A DNA stretch of 6,009 nucleotides from Paracoccaceae bacterium (GCA_026982255.1 JALSHL010000029.1:1-6009); one strand, 5' to 3'; positions 1 through 5,642 are shown, counted from the first letter of the stretch. Notes: generated by a model from the sequence alone, not told the origin. Program-made: numbers and translations.

Positions 1-909
1 CGCGGGATGCGGTTCCGGTTCGGCGGGGGCGAGGGCGGCGATGATGTCATCGGCGGAGCGCACCAGCGTGGCGCCGTCGCGGATCAGCATGTTGCAACCG
101 GCGGCGCGGGCGTCGAAAGGGTTGCCGGGGACGGCCATGACCTCGCGCCCCTGATCGAGGGCATCGCGGGCGGTGATGAGGCTGCCGGAGCGGCTGGCCC
201 CCTCGATCACCACAAGCGCGCGGGAAAGGCCGGAAATCAGGCGGTTGCGGCGCGGAAAGTGGCGGGCTTGCGGGGTTATGCCAATGGGCATTTCCGACAG
301 GCGCAGGCCGGATTTTGCAATTTTTTCCGACAGTTCGGCGTTTTCACGCGGGTATATTGTATCGACGCCGCCCGCTTGCACCGCAATGGTGCCTCCGTCG
401 AGGGCGGCGCGATGGGCGGCGGCGTCAATGCCGCGCGCGAGACCGGAAACGACGGTGAACCCGTGGCCCGACAGGTCGCGCGCCAGTGCAGCGGCCATGC
501 GCAGGCCGAGGGAGGAAGCGTTGCGCGCGCCAACCAGAGCGATGCAGTCCCGCGCCGCAAGGGCCCGATCGCCGATAGACCAGAGCAGCGGCGGCGGGTC
601 GGGAATCAGGGCCAGCAGTGGCGGATAATCGGGCGCGCCAAGGCAGAGGAGCCTTGCGCCGGATTTCAGGCCGGTTTCGTATTCGCGGCGCGCCTCGTCG
701 CGCGGAAAGGCGGCGTAGTTCTCGACATTGGCGGCGCGGGCGATTTCGGGCAGGGCCGCAAGGGCGGCGGCGGCGCTGCCGTGTTCGCGCAACAGACGGA
801 TAAAGGTGACAGGACCAACACGGCGGGAGCGGGCGAGTTGCAACCAGTCGAGACGCTCCTCGTCGGAGGCCGGCAAGGCGGCGCGGGGGATTTTGGCAGT
901 GAGAGACAT
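1..909 (-). CDS. dprA: DNA-processing protein DprA (Smf), 3' end cut off by the window
   Basis: DprA binds single-stranded DNA entering the cell during natural transformation (or gene transfer agent uptake) and loads RecA onto it in the cytoplasm. Reading from the ATG at 909 gives 303 codons open to base 1. The Rossmann-like DprA core is clear: VGARNAS at residues 126-132, SGLARGIDAAAH at 155-166 (usual form SGxAxGID), AVQAGGVDTIYPREN at about 176-190, FPRRNRLISGLS at 218-229, EGASRSGSLITA at 236-247, AVPGN at 259-263 and GCNMLIRDGA at 271-280. The family is usually about 360-380 residues, so the C-terminal winged-helix-like domain lies outside the window. About 80 residues precede the core, as in alphaproteobacterial relatives. 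The start lacks a good Shine-Dalgarno but keeps the family N-terminus, and no better in-frame start is evident. It is divergent from the dehydrogenase gene, with a CtrA-like box between them. The family call is near certain. Confidence 0.96.
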   Translation of the reverse strand, partial: MSLTAKIPRAALPASDEERLDWLQLARSRRVGPVTFIRLLREHGSAAAALAALPEIARAANVENYAAFPRDEARREYETGLKSGARLLCLGAPDYPPLLALIPDPPPLLWSIGDRALAARDCIALVGARNASSLGLRMAAALARDLSGHGFTVVSGLARGIDAAAHRAALDGGTIAVQAGGVDTIYPRENAELSEKIAKSGLRLSEMPIGITPQARHFPRRNRLISGLSRALVVIEGASRSGSLITARDALDQGREVMAVPGNPFDARAAGCNMLIRDGATLVRSADDIIAALAPAEPEPHPA

Positions 910-930
910 GCCCGCAGAGTGCTGCGGCAG

Positions 931-949
931 GGTTAACAGCGCGTTAACC
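931..949. promoter_or_regulatory. Palindromic CtrA-type box between dprA and the dehydrogenase gene
   Basis: The 19-base element is a perfect inverted repeat, GGTTAAC and GTTAACC around AGCGC. It contains TTAA at 933-936, seven bases, then TTAAC at 944-948, which is the full CtrA consensus TTAA-N7-TTAAC and reads the same on both strands. It ends 21 bases upstream of the dprA ATG and lies 2 bases upstream of the candidate -35 element of the divergent gene. CtrA is the cell-cycle and motility response regulator of alphaproteobacteria. In Rhodobacter capsulatus it controls DNA-uptake genes including dprA. The match is seen directly; CtrA binding is inferred. Any factor recognising a GTTAAC palindrome is an alternative. 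Confidence 0.6.
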
Positions 950-951
950 GG

Positions 952-980
952 CTGGCAAAATCATGGCGGGCTGCTACATT
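952..980 (+). promoter_or_regulatory. Candidate sigma-70 promoter for the dehydrogenase gene
   Basis: CTGGCA at 952-957 (4 of 6 to TTGACA) and TACATT at 975-980 (4 of 6 to TATAAT) are separated by 17 bases. The -10 is preceded by TG at 972-973, making an extended -10. Transcription would begin near 987, a few bases before the Shine-Dalgarno. The CtrA-like box lies directly upstream, where a bound regulator could touch polymerase. On the minus strand TTGCCA (958-953) overlaps this -35 and could serve dprA, but no convincing matching -10 was found. Confidence 0.45.
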
Positions 981-992
981 CGCGAAAAAGAT

Positions 993-997
993 GGAGG
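993..997 (+). promoter_or_regulatory. Shine-Dalgarno GGAGG that decides a GTG start
   Basis: GGAGG sits five bases before GTG at 1003. It overlaps the in-frame ATG at 991, so that ATG would have no ribosome binding site of its own. The acyl-CoA synthetase gene on the other strand uses the same GGAGGACC block before its start, which supports reading this as the real site. Confidence 0.65.
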
Positions 998-1002
998 ACC
1001 CC

Positions 1003-1974
1003 GTGGAAAAACCGAGAATTCTGGTGAGTCGCAAACTGCCCGCAGCCGTCGAGGCGGCGCTGGCACGCGATTTCGATGTGACACCGAATGCGGAGGATGT
1101 GCCGCTGGATCGTGCCGCCTTTCGCGCCGCGTTGATGGAATATGACGGGCTGCTGGTGACGGTGACGGATGCGCTCGGCGCGGAGGTGTTTGCCGGTCTG
1201 GCGCCGCGCTGCCGGATTCTGGCGAACTACGGTGTCGGGTTCAGCCATATCGACACGGGGGCGGCGCAAGGAGCGGGGATTGTGGTCACCAACACGCCGG
1301 ATGTGCTGAGCGATTGCACCGCCGATCTGGCCATGACGCTGTTGATGATGGCGGCGCGGCGGGCCGGTGAGGGGGAGCGGGAGCTGCGGGCCGGACGCTG
1401 GAGCGGATGGCGGCCGACGCATATGATCGGGACCAAGGTGACAGGGAAAACGCTGGGGATTATCGGGTTTGGCCGGATCGGGCAGGCGATGGCGCGGCGG
1501 GCGCATTTCGGCTTCGGGATGCGGGTGCTGGTGCAGAACCGCTCGGTAGTGGCGGCGGAGGTGCTGGCGGAAACGGGGGCGGTGCAGGTGGATTCGGTCG
1601 AGACGCTGTTGCCGGAGTGCGACTTTGTTTCGCTGCATTGTCCGGGCGGGGCGGAGAACCGGCATCTGATCGGGGAGGCGCGGCTGGCGATGATGAAACC
1701 CTCGGCCATTCTGGTGAATACGGCGCGGGGCGAGGTGGTGGACGAGGCGGCCCTGGCGGCAGCCCTGAAAGGTGGCGTTATTGCCGGTGCGGGGCTGGAT
1801 GTGTTTGAAAAGGAACCGGAAATCCACCCTGCCCTGCTGGAGTGCGACAACGCGGTCCTGCTGCCGCATCTGGGCTCTGCCACGCGCGAAACCCGTGAAG
1901 GGATGGGGATGCGGGCGGTGGAAAACCTGCGGCAGTTTTTTGCCGGCGAAGCACCGCAGGACCGGATCGTTTAG
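1003..1974 (+). CDS. D-2-hydroxyacid dehydrogenase, glyoxylate/hydroxypyruvate reductase type
   Basis: It probably reduces glyoxylate, hydroxypyruvate or a related 2-keto acid to the D-2-hydroxy acid with NAD(P)H in the cytoplasm. From the GTG start it has 323 residues, normal for single-substrate members. The dinucleotide loop GFGRIG is at residues 155-160 (GxGxxG). The catalytic triad is complete: Arg242 in NTARGEVVDE, Glu271 in DVFEKEP and His289 in LLPHLGSAT. The substrate-side motif NYGVGFSHID is near 75-84. After the second strand of the cofactor fold the sequence reads VQNRS with no acidic residue, which suggests NADPH preference (inference). There is no ACT domain, so it is not a long-form SerA phosphoglycerate dehydrogenase. 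An ATG at 991 would add four residues, but the GGAGG before the GTG favours 1003. It stops one base short of the convergent gene. The family is certain; the exact substrate is not. Confidence 0.9.
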   Translation: MEKPRILVSRKLPAAVEAALARDFDVTPNAEDVPLDRAAFRAALMEYDGLLVTVTDALGAEVFAGLAPRCRILANYGVGFSHIDTGAAQGAGIVVTNTPDVLSDCTADLAMTLLMMAARRAGEGERELRAGRWSGWRPTHMIGTKVTGKTLGIIGFGRIGQAMARRAHFGFGMRVLVQNRSVVAAEVLAETGAVQVDSVETLLPECDFVSLHCPGGAENRHLIGEARLAMMKPSAILVNTARGEVVDEAALAAALKGGVIAGAGLDVFEKEPEIHPALLECDNAVLLPHLGSATRETREGMGMRAVENLRQFFAGEAPQDRIV

Positions 1975-1975
1975 G

Positions 1976-2866
1976 CTATTCCAGACAGATTTCTTGCAGG
2001 GCGGCCCAGTCGGGGGAGCGCAGGATTGTGCTGCCCGAGGCGACCTTTTGCGAAACATCCGTGGCAATGTCCGTGCGGGCACCGGCAAGGATTCCTTCGG
2101 CCGCCGCGCGCAGGGTGTCGGGCGGCAGGGTGCCCGTGGTGACGTAGGTGAACACATCCGACAGGCCGGAATCGGTGAAAATCTGCGGCTCCGGTGCGGG
2201 GTCGGCGGCGAGAAGGGCGAGCCAGGCGGCAAGGTCTTCGGGGGTAGAAAAAGCCGCAAGGGCGGATTCGCTCACCAGCAGCAGGCCGCCGGGGAAACGG
2301 GTGCCCGCAGGCGCGTCGCGCAGGACGAGCAGGCGGAAATCGCCGTCGGGGAACAGGCGTTCTTCGAGCGTTCCACGGGCGGCATCGGCTGCGGGCTGGC
2401 GACAGATTTCCAGTCCGACGATGTCGACCATCTCGCGTCCCATCTGGCGGGCGCTGTCGATGGAGGTCATGCGCAGGGCCTGCCCGCGCAGGGCCGTGGG
2501 GGCGAAATAAGTGCCTGCGGCAAGGATCGCCACGACGGCGACAAGCGCCACCCAGCGCCCCCGTTTTCGCGGCGACTTGACGGTGGAAATACGCGAGACC
2601 TGCGCAATGGCCTCGATCATCTCGGCATCGTCGATTTCGAGGGTTTCGAAGCCCTCGACGTCGGGGGTGTAGAGCGCCCTGCCCGCCTCCATCGCGATAC
2701 GTTGCGTGGCGGCAAGCGCCCAATGGGCGAGCGGAGTTTCGTCGAAATCCGACAGGACCAGCGTGGCGTCACCGAAGGAAACGAGGACTTCGCGCGGGGC
2801 GGAATCGGCCGACTCGCGCCATTGGCCGGTGGATTCGAGCCGGAGATATTTGTCGAGGGCGGTCAT
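1976..2866 (-). CDS. Membrane-anchored protein resembling an M48 peptidase without zinc site
   Basis: The function is unknown. The 296-residue protein has a cytoplasmic N-terminal part (1-100), a basic KSPRKRGR stretch, one membrane helix at about 104-126, and a C-terminal domain of about 170 residues predicted to face the periplasm by the positive-inside rule. In that domain, GGLLLVSESAL (193-203) followed by DLAAWLALLAAD (211-222) parallels the M48 pattern of a strand, then ELAxVLAHExxH. The HExxH positions read LLAAD here, so both zinc histidines and the catalytic glutamate are absent. Two cysteines (155 and 294) could pair in the periplasm. The ending SPDWAALQEIC resembles a Rhodobacterales M48-like family as I recall it. 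Its ATG overlaps the stop of the acyl-CoA synthetase gene (ATGA), so the two are probably translationally coupled. The gene is real with high confidence; the M48 relation is inference at roughly 0.5. Confidence 0.85.
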   Translation of the reverse strand: MTALDKYLRLESTGQWRESADSAPREVLVSFGDATLVLSDFDETPLAHWALAATQRIAMEAGRALYTPDVEGFETLEIDDAEMIEAIAQVSRISTVKSPRKRGRWVALVAVVAILAAGTYFAPTALRGQALRMTSIDSARQMGREMVDIVGLEICRQPAADAARGTLEERLFPDGDFRLLVLRDAPAGTRFPGGLLLVSESALAAFSTPEDLAAWLALLAADPAPEPQIFTDSGLSDVFTYVTTGTLPPDTLRAAAEGILAGARTDIATDVSQKVASGSTILRSPDWAALQEICLE

Positions 2867-4488
2867 GCGGGCAGTTTGTAATCCATGTCGGCGAGTTTCT
2901 TGCGCAGCTCCAGCTTGGAGATCTTGCCGGTGGCTGTATGGGGCATTTCATCCATGAAAACAATATCGTCCGGCACCTGCCATTTGGCGAAGCCCTGCGC
3001 GACAAGATCGAGAATTTCCTGCGGGTCGGGGGCGGTGCCGGACACGGGAACGACGACCAGGATCGGGCGTTCGTCCCACTTCGGATGGGCAATGCCGACG
3101 GCGGCGGCCTCGGCCACTTGCGGGTGGGCGACGGCCGCGTTTTCGAGTTCGATGGAGGAAATCCATTCTCCGCCGGATTTGATCACGTCCTTGGAGCGAT
3201 CGGTGATGCGCACATAGCCGTTTTCGTCGATGGTGGCGACATCGCCGGTGTCGAACCAGCCGTTTTCGTCCACGGCGTCCTCGTCATATTTGTGGTAACG
3301 CTGGACAACCGCAGCGCCGCGCGCCCAGAGGGTGCCGGGGGTTTTGCCGTCCCATGGCAGCTCGTTTCCGGCGTCGTCCGTGATGCGCAGGTCGACGGTA
3401 AAGGGCGGATGACCGGTGGTTTCCTGCACGGTGAGGCGGTCCTCTCCGGTCAGGGCATTGACCTCGGGCTTGAAGCTGCAGATCGTGCCGAGGGGGGACA
3501 TTTCGGTCATGCCCCAGGCGTGGAGGACCTGCACGCCGTATACGTTCTGGAAGGTTTCGATCACGGCACGCGGGCAGGAAGAGCCGCCGATGATCACGCG
3601 GTTCAGGGTCGAGAGTTTCAGGTCGTTTTCCTGCAGGTATTGCAGCAGTGCAAGCCAGACAGTGGGAACAGCGGCGGTTATGGTGACGCCTTGTTCGAGC
3701 ATTTCATAGAGACCGGCGGGGGTCATGTCGCGTCCGGGCATCACCATGGAGGCACCGACCAGCGGGGCGGTGTATCCGACCGACCATCCGTTGGCATGGA
3801 ACAGCGGCACAACCGGCATGATACGGTCGTTGGAGGAGAGACCGATCATATCCGGCGCCGAACTGGACATGGCGTGCAAAATGTTCGATCTGTGGGTGTA
3901 AACCACCCCTTTAGGGTTGCCTGTTGTTCCTGATGTATAACAAATGCCGCAAGGGTCGGTTTCGTCTACAGATACCCAGTTGAAGTTTCCGCCCTGTTTT
4001 TCGACGAGTTCCTCGTAACAGATCAGCCCGTCGAGTTTGCTTTCAGGCATATGCGTGCTGTCGGTCATTACGATGATTTTTTCGACGGTTTCGAGGCGGT
4101 CATGGATGGCTTCGATGATCGGAAGGAGGTCGAAATCGACGATCAGGAAACGGTCTTCGGCGTGGTTGATGATATAGACAAGCTGATCCGCGAACAGGCG
4201 CGGATTGAGGGTGTGGTTGATGGCGCCTGCCCCCGGAACACCGAACCAGACTTCCATATGACGGGCAGTGTTCCATGCCATGACACCGATGGTGTCGCCC
4301 TTTTCGATACCGAGACCGACGAGGGCCTGCGCAAAACGGAGCGCCTTGTCGCGGATACCGGCCCAGTTGGTCGTGGTGATCGGACCTTCGATGGAGCGGC
4401 TGATAATCTCGCGGTTCGGATGGTATTTGGCGGCGTGGTCTATGATCCGGTCCACGGTGAGCGGGAAATCCTGCATCGGGCTAAGCAT
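2863..4488 (-). CDS. Fatty acyl-CoA synthetase (AMP-forming, medium/long-chain type)
   Basis: It activates a fatty acid or similar carboxylate to its acyl-CoA through an acyl-adenylate, using ATP and CoA, normally to feed beta-oxidation. At 541 residues it has the usual length for the AlkK-like group. All core ANL-superfamily motifs are present: phosphate loop YTSGTTGNPKG (184-194), WGMTE (325-329), WFDTGD (411-416), hinge DRSKDVIKSGGEWIS (430-444) and the C-terminal PHTATGK with catalytic Lys522. The N-terminus MLSPMQDFPL resembles AlkK and the roseobacter methylmercaptopropionate-CoA ligase DmdB, so a short or unusual acid cannot be excluded. The start is fixed by GGAGG at 4499-4495, six bases before the ATG. 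The stop overlaps the next gene by four bases. Codons for the phosphate loop are unusually A-ending (ACA TCA GGA ACA ACA). Enzyme class is certain; chain-length specificity is open. Confidence 0.95.
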   Translation of the reverse strand: MLSPMQDFPLTVDRIIDHAAKYHPNREIISRSIEGPITTTNWAGIRDKALRFAQALVGLGIEKGDTIGVMAWNTARHMEVWFGVPGAGAINHTLNPRLFADQLVYIINHAEDRFLIVDFDLLPIIEAIHDRLETVEKIIVMTDSTHMPESKLDGLICYEELVEKQGGNFNWVSVDETDPCGICYTSGTTGNPKGVVYTHRSNILHAMSSSAPDMIGLSSNDRIMPVVPLFHANGWSVGYTAPLVGASMVMPGRDMTPAGLYEMLEQGVTITAAVPTVWLALLQYLQENDLKLSTLNRVIIGGSSCPRAVIETFQNVYGVQVLHAWGMTEMSPLGTICSFKPEVNALTGEDRLTVQETTGHPPFTVDLRITDDAGNELPWDGKTPGTLWARGAAVVQRYHKYDEDAVDENGWFDTGDVATIDENGYVRITDRSKDVIKSGGEWISSIELENAAVAHPQVAEAAAVGIAHPKWDERPILVVVPVSGTAPDPQEILDLVAQGFAKWQVPDDIVFMDEMPHTATGKISKLELRKKLADMDYKLPA

Positions 4489-4497
4489 TCTGGTCCT

Positions 4498-4533
4498 CCG
4501 GTTGTTTCGACCGCTTTGCGGGTCGTTAACCGG
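4498..4533 (-). repeat. Interrupted inverted repeat in the acyl-CoA synthetase leader
   Basis: On the minus strand CCGGTT (4533-4528) and AACCGG (4503-4498) form a 6-bp outer stem. Inside it CGAC-C-CGC and GCGGTCG form a second stem of 7 bp with one bulged C and an AAA loop. The outer arm ends in the first bases of the GGAGG ribosome site. No T-run follows, so it does not look like a classic terminator for the upstream phosphatase gene. It could act as a leader hairpin on read-through transcripts; from the candidate promoter just upstream only the inner stem would be wholly transcribed. Confidence 0.5.
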
Positions 4534-4534
4534 A

Positions 4535-4562
4535 AGCCTAGCACCGTCACCGGATTTGGGAA
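4535..4562 (-). promoter_or_regulatory. Candidate extended -10 promoter for the acyl-CoA synthetase gene
   Basis: On the minus strand TTCCCA (4562-4557, 4 of 6 to TTGACA) and TAGGCT (4540-4535) are separated by 16 bases, with TG one base before the -10 (TGCTAGGCT). Transcription would start near 4528, giving a leader of about 40 bases. The same TGCTAG-N-CT block precedes the phosphatase gene, which supports its being functional. Confidence 0.4.
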
Positions 4563-4565
4563 GGG

Positions 4566-5018
4566 TTATTCGGACAGAATTTCGCGCAGCAGGCCATGAC
4601 TTGCCTGCTCGATCATGTCGAGAACCTCGGGGAAATTGTCCTCGAAATACGGGTCGGGCACTTCGCGGACCGGAAGGTCGGGTGCGTAGTCGAGAAGAAG
4701 GGCGAGTCTGGCCCGGGGCTGTTTCGGCGCGAGGCGCTCCAGATTGGACAGGTTGCTGTTATCCATAGCGATAATGTAGTCGAATACGTTGAAATCGTTC
4801 TGGTTTACCTGTCGTGCCCGCAATGGGGACAGGTCGTATCCCTTGCGTGCGGCCTCGGCTATGGCGCGGCTGTCGGGAGGGTTTCCGATGTGCCAACTGG
4901 CGGTGCCGGCGCTGTCGACTTCGATATCTTGGCCGGCCGCAATACGGGTGAAGACACCCTCGGCAGTGGGGGAACGGCAGATATTGCCGAGACAGACGAA
5001 AAGAACGCGTGTAGTCAT
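4566..5018 (-). CDS. Low-molecular-weight protein tyrosine phosphatase
   Basis: It hydrolyses phosphotyrosine (or a similar phosphomonoester) through a cysteinyl-phosphate intermediate in the cytoplasm. The 150 residues equal the family size. The active-site loop is at the N-terminus, CLGNICRS at 9-16, with nucleophile Cys9 and Arg15 (CX5R). The general acid is Asp122 in PDPY (121-124), followed by Tyr124. DSAGTASWHIG at 35-45 is the usual specificity segment, with Trp42. All catalytic residues are intact. No tyrosine kinase or exopolysaccharide genes are in view, so a Wzb-type role in capsule control is unsupported and a housekeeping role is as likely. The ATG is preceded by GGAG at six bases spacing, and that GGAG is part of an inverted repeat. 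A gap of 77 bases separates it from the downstream acyl-CoA synthetase gene. Confidence 0.95.
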   Translation of the reverse strand: MTTRVLFVCLGNICRSPTAEGVFTRIAAGQDIEVDSAGTASWHIGNPPDSRAIAEAARKGYDLSPLRARQVNQNDFNVFDYIIAMDNSNLSNLERLAPKQPRARLALLLDYAPDLPVREVPDPYFEDNFPEVLDMIEQASHGLLREILSE

Positions 5019-5024
5019 ACGGGG

Positions 5025-5040
5025 CTCCGGTTTTCCGGAG
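5025..5040 (-). repeat. Perfect inverted repeat covering the phosphatase ribosome site
   Basis: CTCCGG, four bases, CCGGAG: a perfect 6-bp inverted repeat whose second arm on the minus strand contains the GGAG Shine-Dalgarno (5028-5025) of the phosphatase gene. In RNA it could hide the ribosome site. The candidate promoter would start transcription inside the loop, in which case the repeat acts, if at all, as a DNA operator at the start point. The symmetry is directly visible; a role is inference. Confidence 0.5.
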
Positions 5041-5069
5041 AGACTAGCATCGGAAAACGGTGTTGGCGA
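5041..5069 (-). promoter_or_regulatory. Candidate extended -10 promoter for the phosphatase gene
   Basis: On the minus strand TCGCCA (5069-5064, 4 of 6 to TTGACA), 17 bases, then TAGTCT (5046-5041), preceded by TGC to give TGCTAGTCT. The start would fall near 5034. It lies between the hairpin closing the copper genes and the phosphatase start, which is where an independent promoter is expected. Confidence 0.42.
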
Positions 5070-5073
5070 GAGT

Positions 5074-5099
5074 GGCCCCCGGAGGAAGCTCCGGGGGCC
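5074..5099 (-). terminator. Strong GC hairpin after the copper chaperone gene
   Basis: A perfect 11-bp stem (GGCCCCCGGAG with CTCCGGGGGCC) closes a four-base loop, CTTC on the minus strand. It begins eight bases after the PCu(A)C stop codon. Position and strength suggest a transcription terminator or an mRNA 3'-end stabiliser. The following bases are ACTCTCGCC with no T-run, so it is not a canonical intrinsic terminator. Confidence 0.65.
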
Positions 5100-5106
5100 G
5101 GAGGCG

Positions 5107-5622
5107 CTAGTTGCTTTCGCCGTTTTCGCCCATGTCCATGTTTTCCATGGATTCGGGCGACATTTCCATGTTCATTCCCATGCTGCCCTGGCGCTCGTTG
5201 TCGATCGGAACCTCGATTGTGATCTCTCCGGCCTTTTCGAAAACAAGTGTAATGGTAATGGTTTCATCCTGCAGGAACGGACGGGTCAGCCCCATCAGCA
5301 TGACATGCAGTCCGCCACGCTGGAGAACCACGGTTTCGCCCGCGGGAACGGGAATCCCGTCCTCGAGTTCGCGCATTTTGGCCACACCGTCCACAATGAT
5401 ATTCGTGTGGATCTGCGGATTGCGGGCGGCATCGGTTTTGACGGCGATCAAACGGTCATCTTCCGATCCGTTGTTCGTTATCTGCAAAAAGACACCGCCG
5501 GATTTAGCGATAGGACTGGACGCCCGCGCATATGGATGTTCGATTTCTATAGTTGAAGCCACGGCAATTCCGGCAGAAAACAGCAGAAAGAACGCAGCGG
5601 ATGCGAGTTTTTTCAGAGTCAT
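5107..5622 (-). CDS. Periplasmic copper chaperone of the PCu(A)C family
   Basis: PCu(A)C proteins carry Cu(I) in the periplasm and help metallate cytochrome c oxidase. The 171-residue product starts with a Sec signal peptide (KK at 4-5, hydrophobic 6-19, likely cleavage after Ala22 in AVA). The mature part opens with IEIEHPYARAS, the family's HPWARA segment with Tyr for Trp. The Cu(I) ligands are all present: His72, Met83 (ten residues between), His106 and Met108 in HVM, with 22 residues between Met83 and His106, close to the published H-x10-M-x21-H-x-M pattern. Residues 148-164 form a methionine-rich tail with seven Met and no His, which may add a second Cu(I) site. The start has GGAG six bases upstream. 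The gene follows the DUF2946-like gene by 24 bases, probably in one operon, and is closed by a strong hairpin. Confidence 0.94.
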   Translation of the reverse strand: MTLKKLASAAFFLLFSAGIAVASTIEIEHPYARASSPIAKSGGVFLQITNNGSEDDRLIAVKTDAARNPQIHTNIIVDGVAKMRELEDGIPVPAGETVVLQRGGLHVMLMGLTRPFLQDETITITLVFEKAGEITIEVPIDNERQGSMGMNMEMSPESMENMDMGENGESN

Positions 5623-5642
5623 TTTACTCTCCGTATCTGAAT

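Noticed and set aside
7..936. Long open frame on the plus strand opposite dprA
   Set aside because: The minus strand encodes an unmistakable DprA with all core motifs; the plus-strand translation is Gly/Ala/Arg-rich with no family resemblance, a GC-codon artefact.
1003..1974. Identity as D-3-phosphoglycerate dehydrogenase (SerA)
   Set aside because: At 323 residues it lacks the C-terminal ACT-type regulatory part of long forms and looks closer to glyoxylate/hydroxypyruvate reductases.
961..2259. 432-codon open frame on the minus strand across the dehydrogenase gene
   Set aside because: It is Pro/Arg/His-rich and antisense to a dehydrogenase with an intact catalytic triad, and it overlaps the end of the M48-like gene in another frame.
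1772..2881. 369-codon plus-strand frame over the M48-like gene
   Set aside because: It has no recognisable domain and lies antisense to a gene with a good membrane helix, coupled start and family-like C-terminus.
2938..3933. 331-codon plus-strand frame inside the acyl-CoA synthetase gene
   Set aside because: It is antisense to conserved adenylate-forming motifs and has a biased, featureless composition.
2863..4488. Assignment as DmdB, methylmercaptopropionate-CoA ligase of DMSP demethylation
   Set aside because: The similarity is to the wider AlkK/DmdB group; no dmdA, dmdC or dmdD is in the window and no residue I can see separates the two activities.
4525..4533. Second CtrA site: GTTAACCGG upstream of the acyl-CoA synthetase gene, repeated from 943-951
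   Set aside because: Only one TTAA half is present with no TTAA seven bases away, and a shared nine-mer in two control regions can be chance.
4759..4767. DnaA-box-like TTATCCATA
   Set aside because: It is a single imperfect match inside phosphatase codons (MDNSN region), with no cluster or AT-rich unwinding element.
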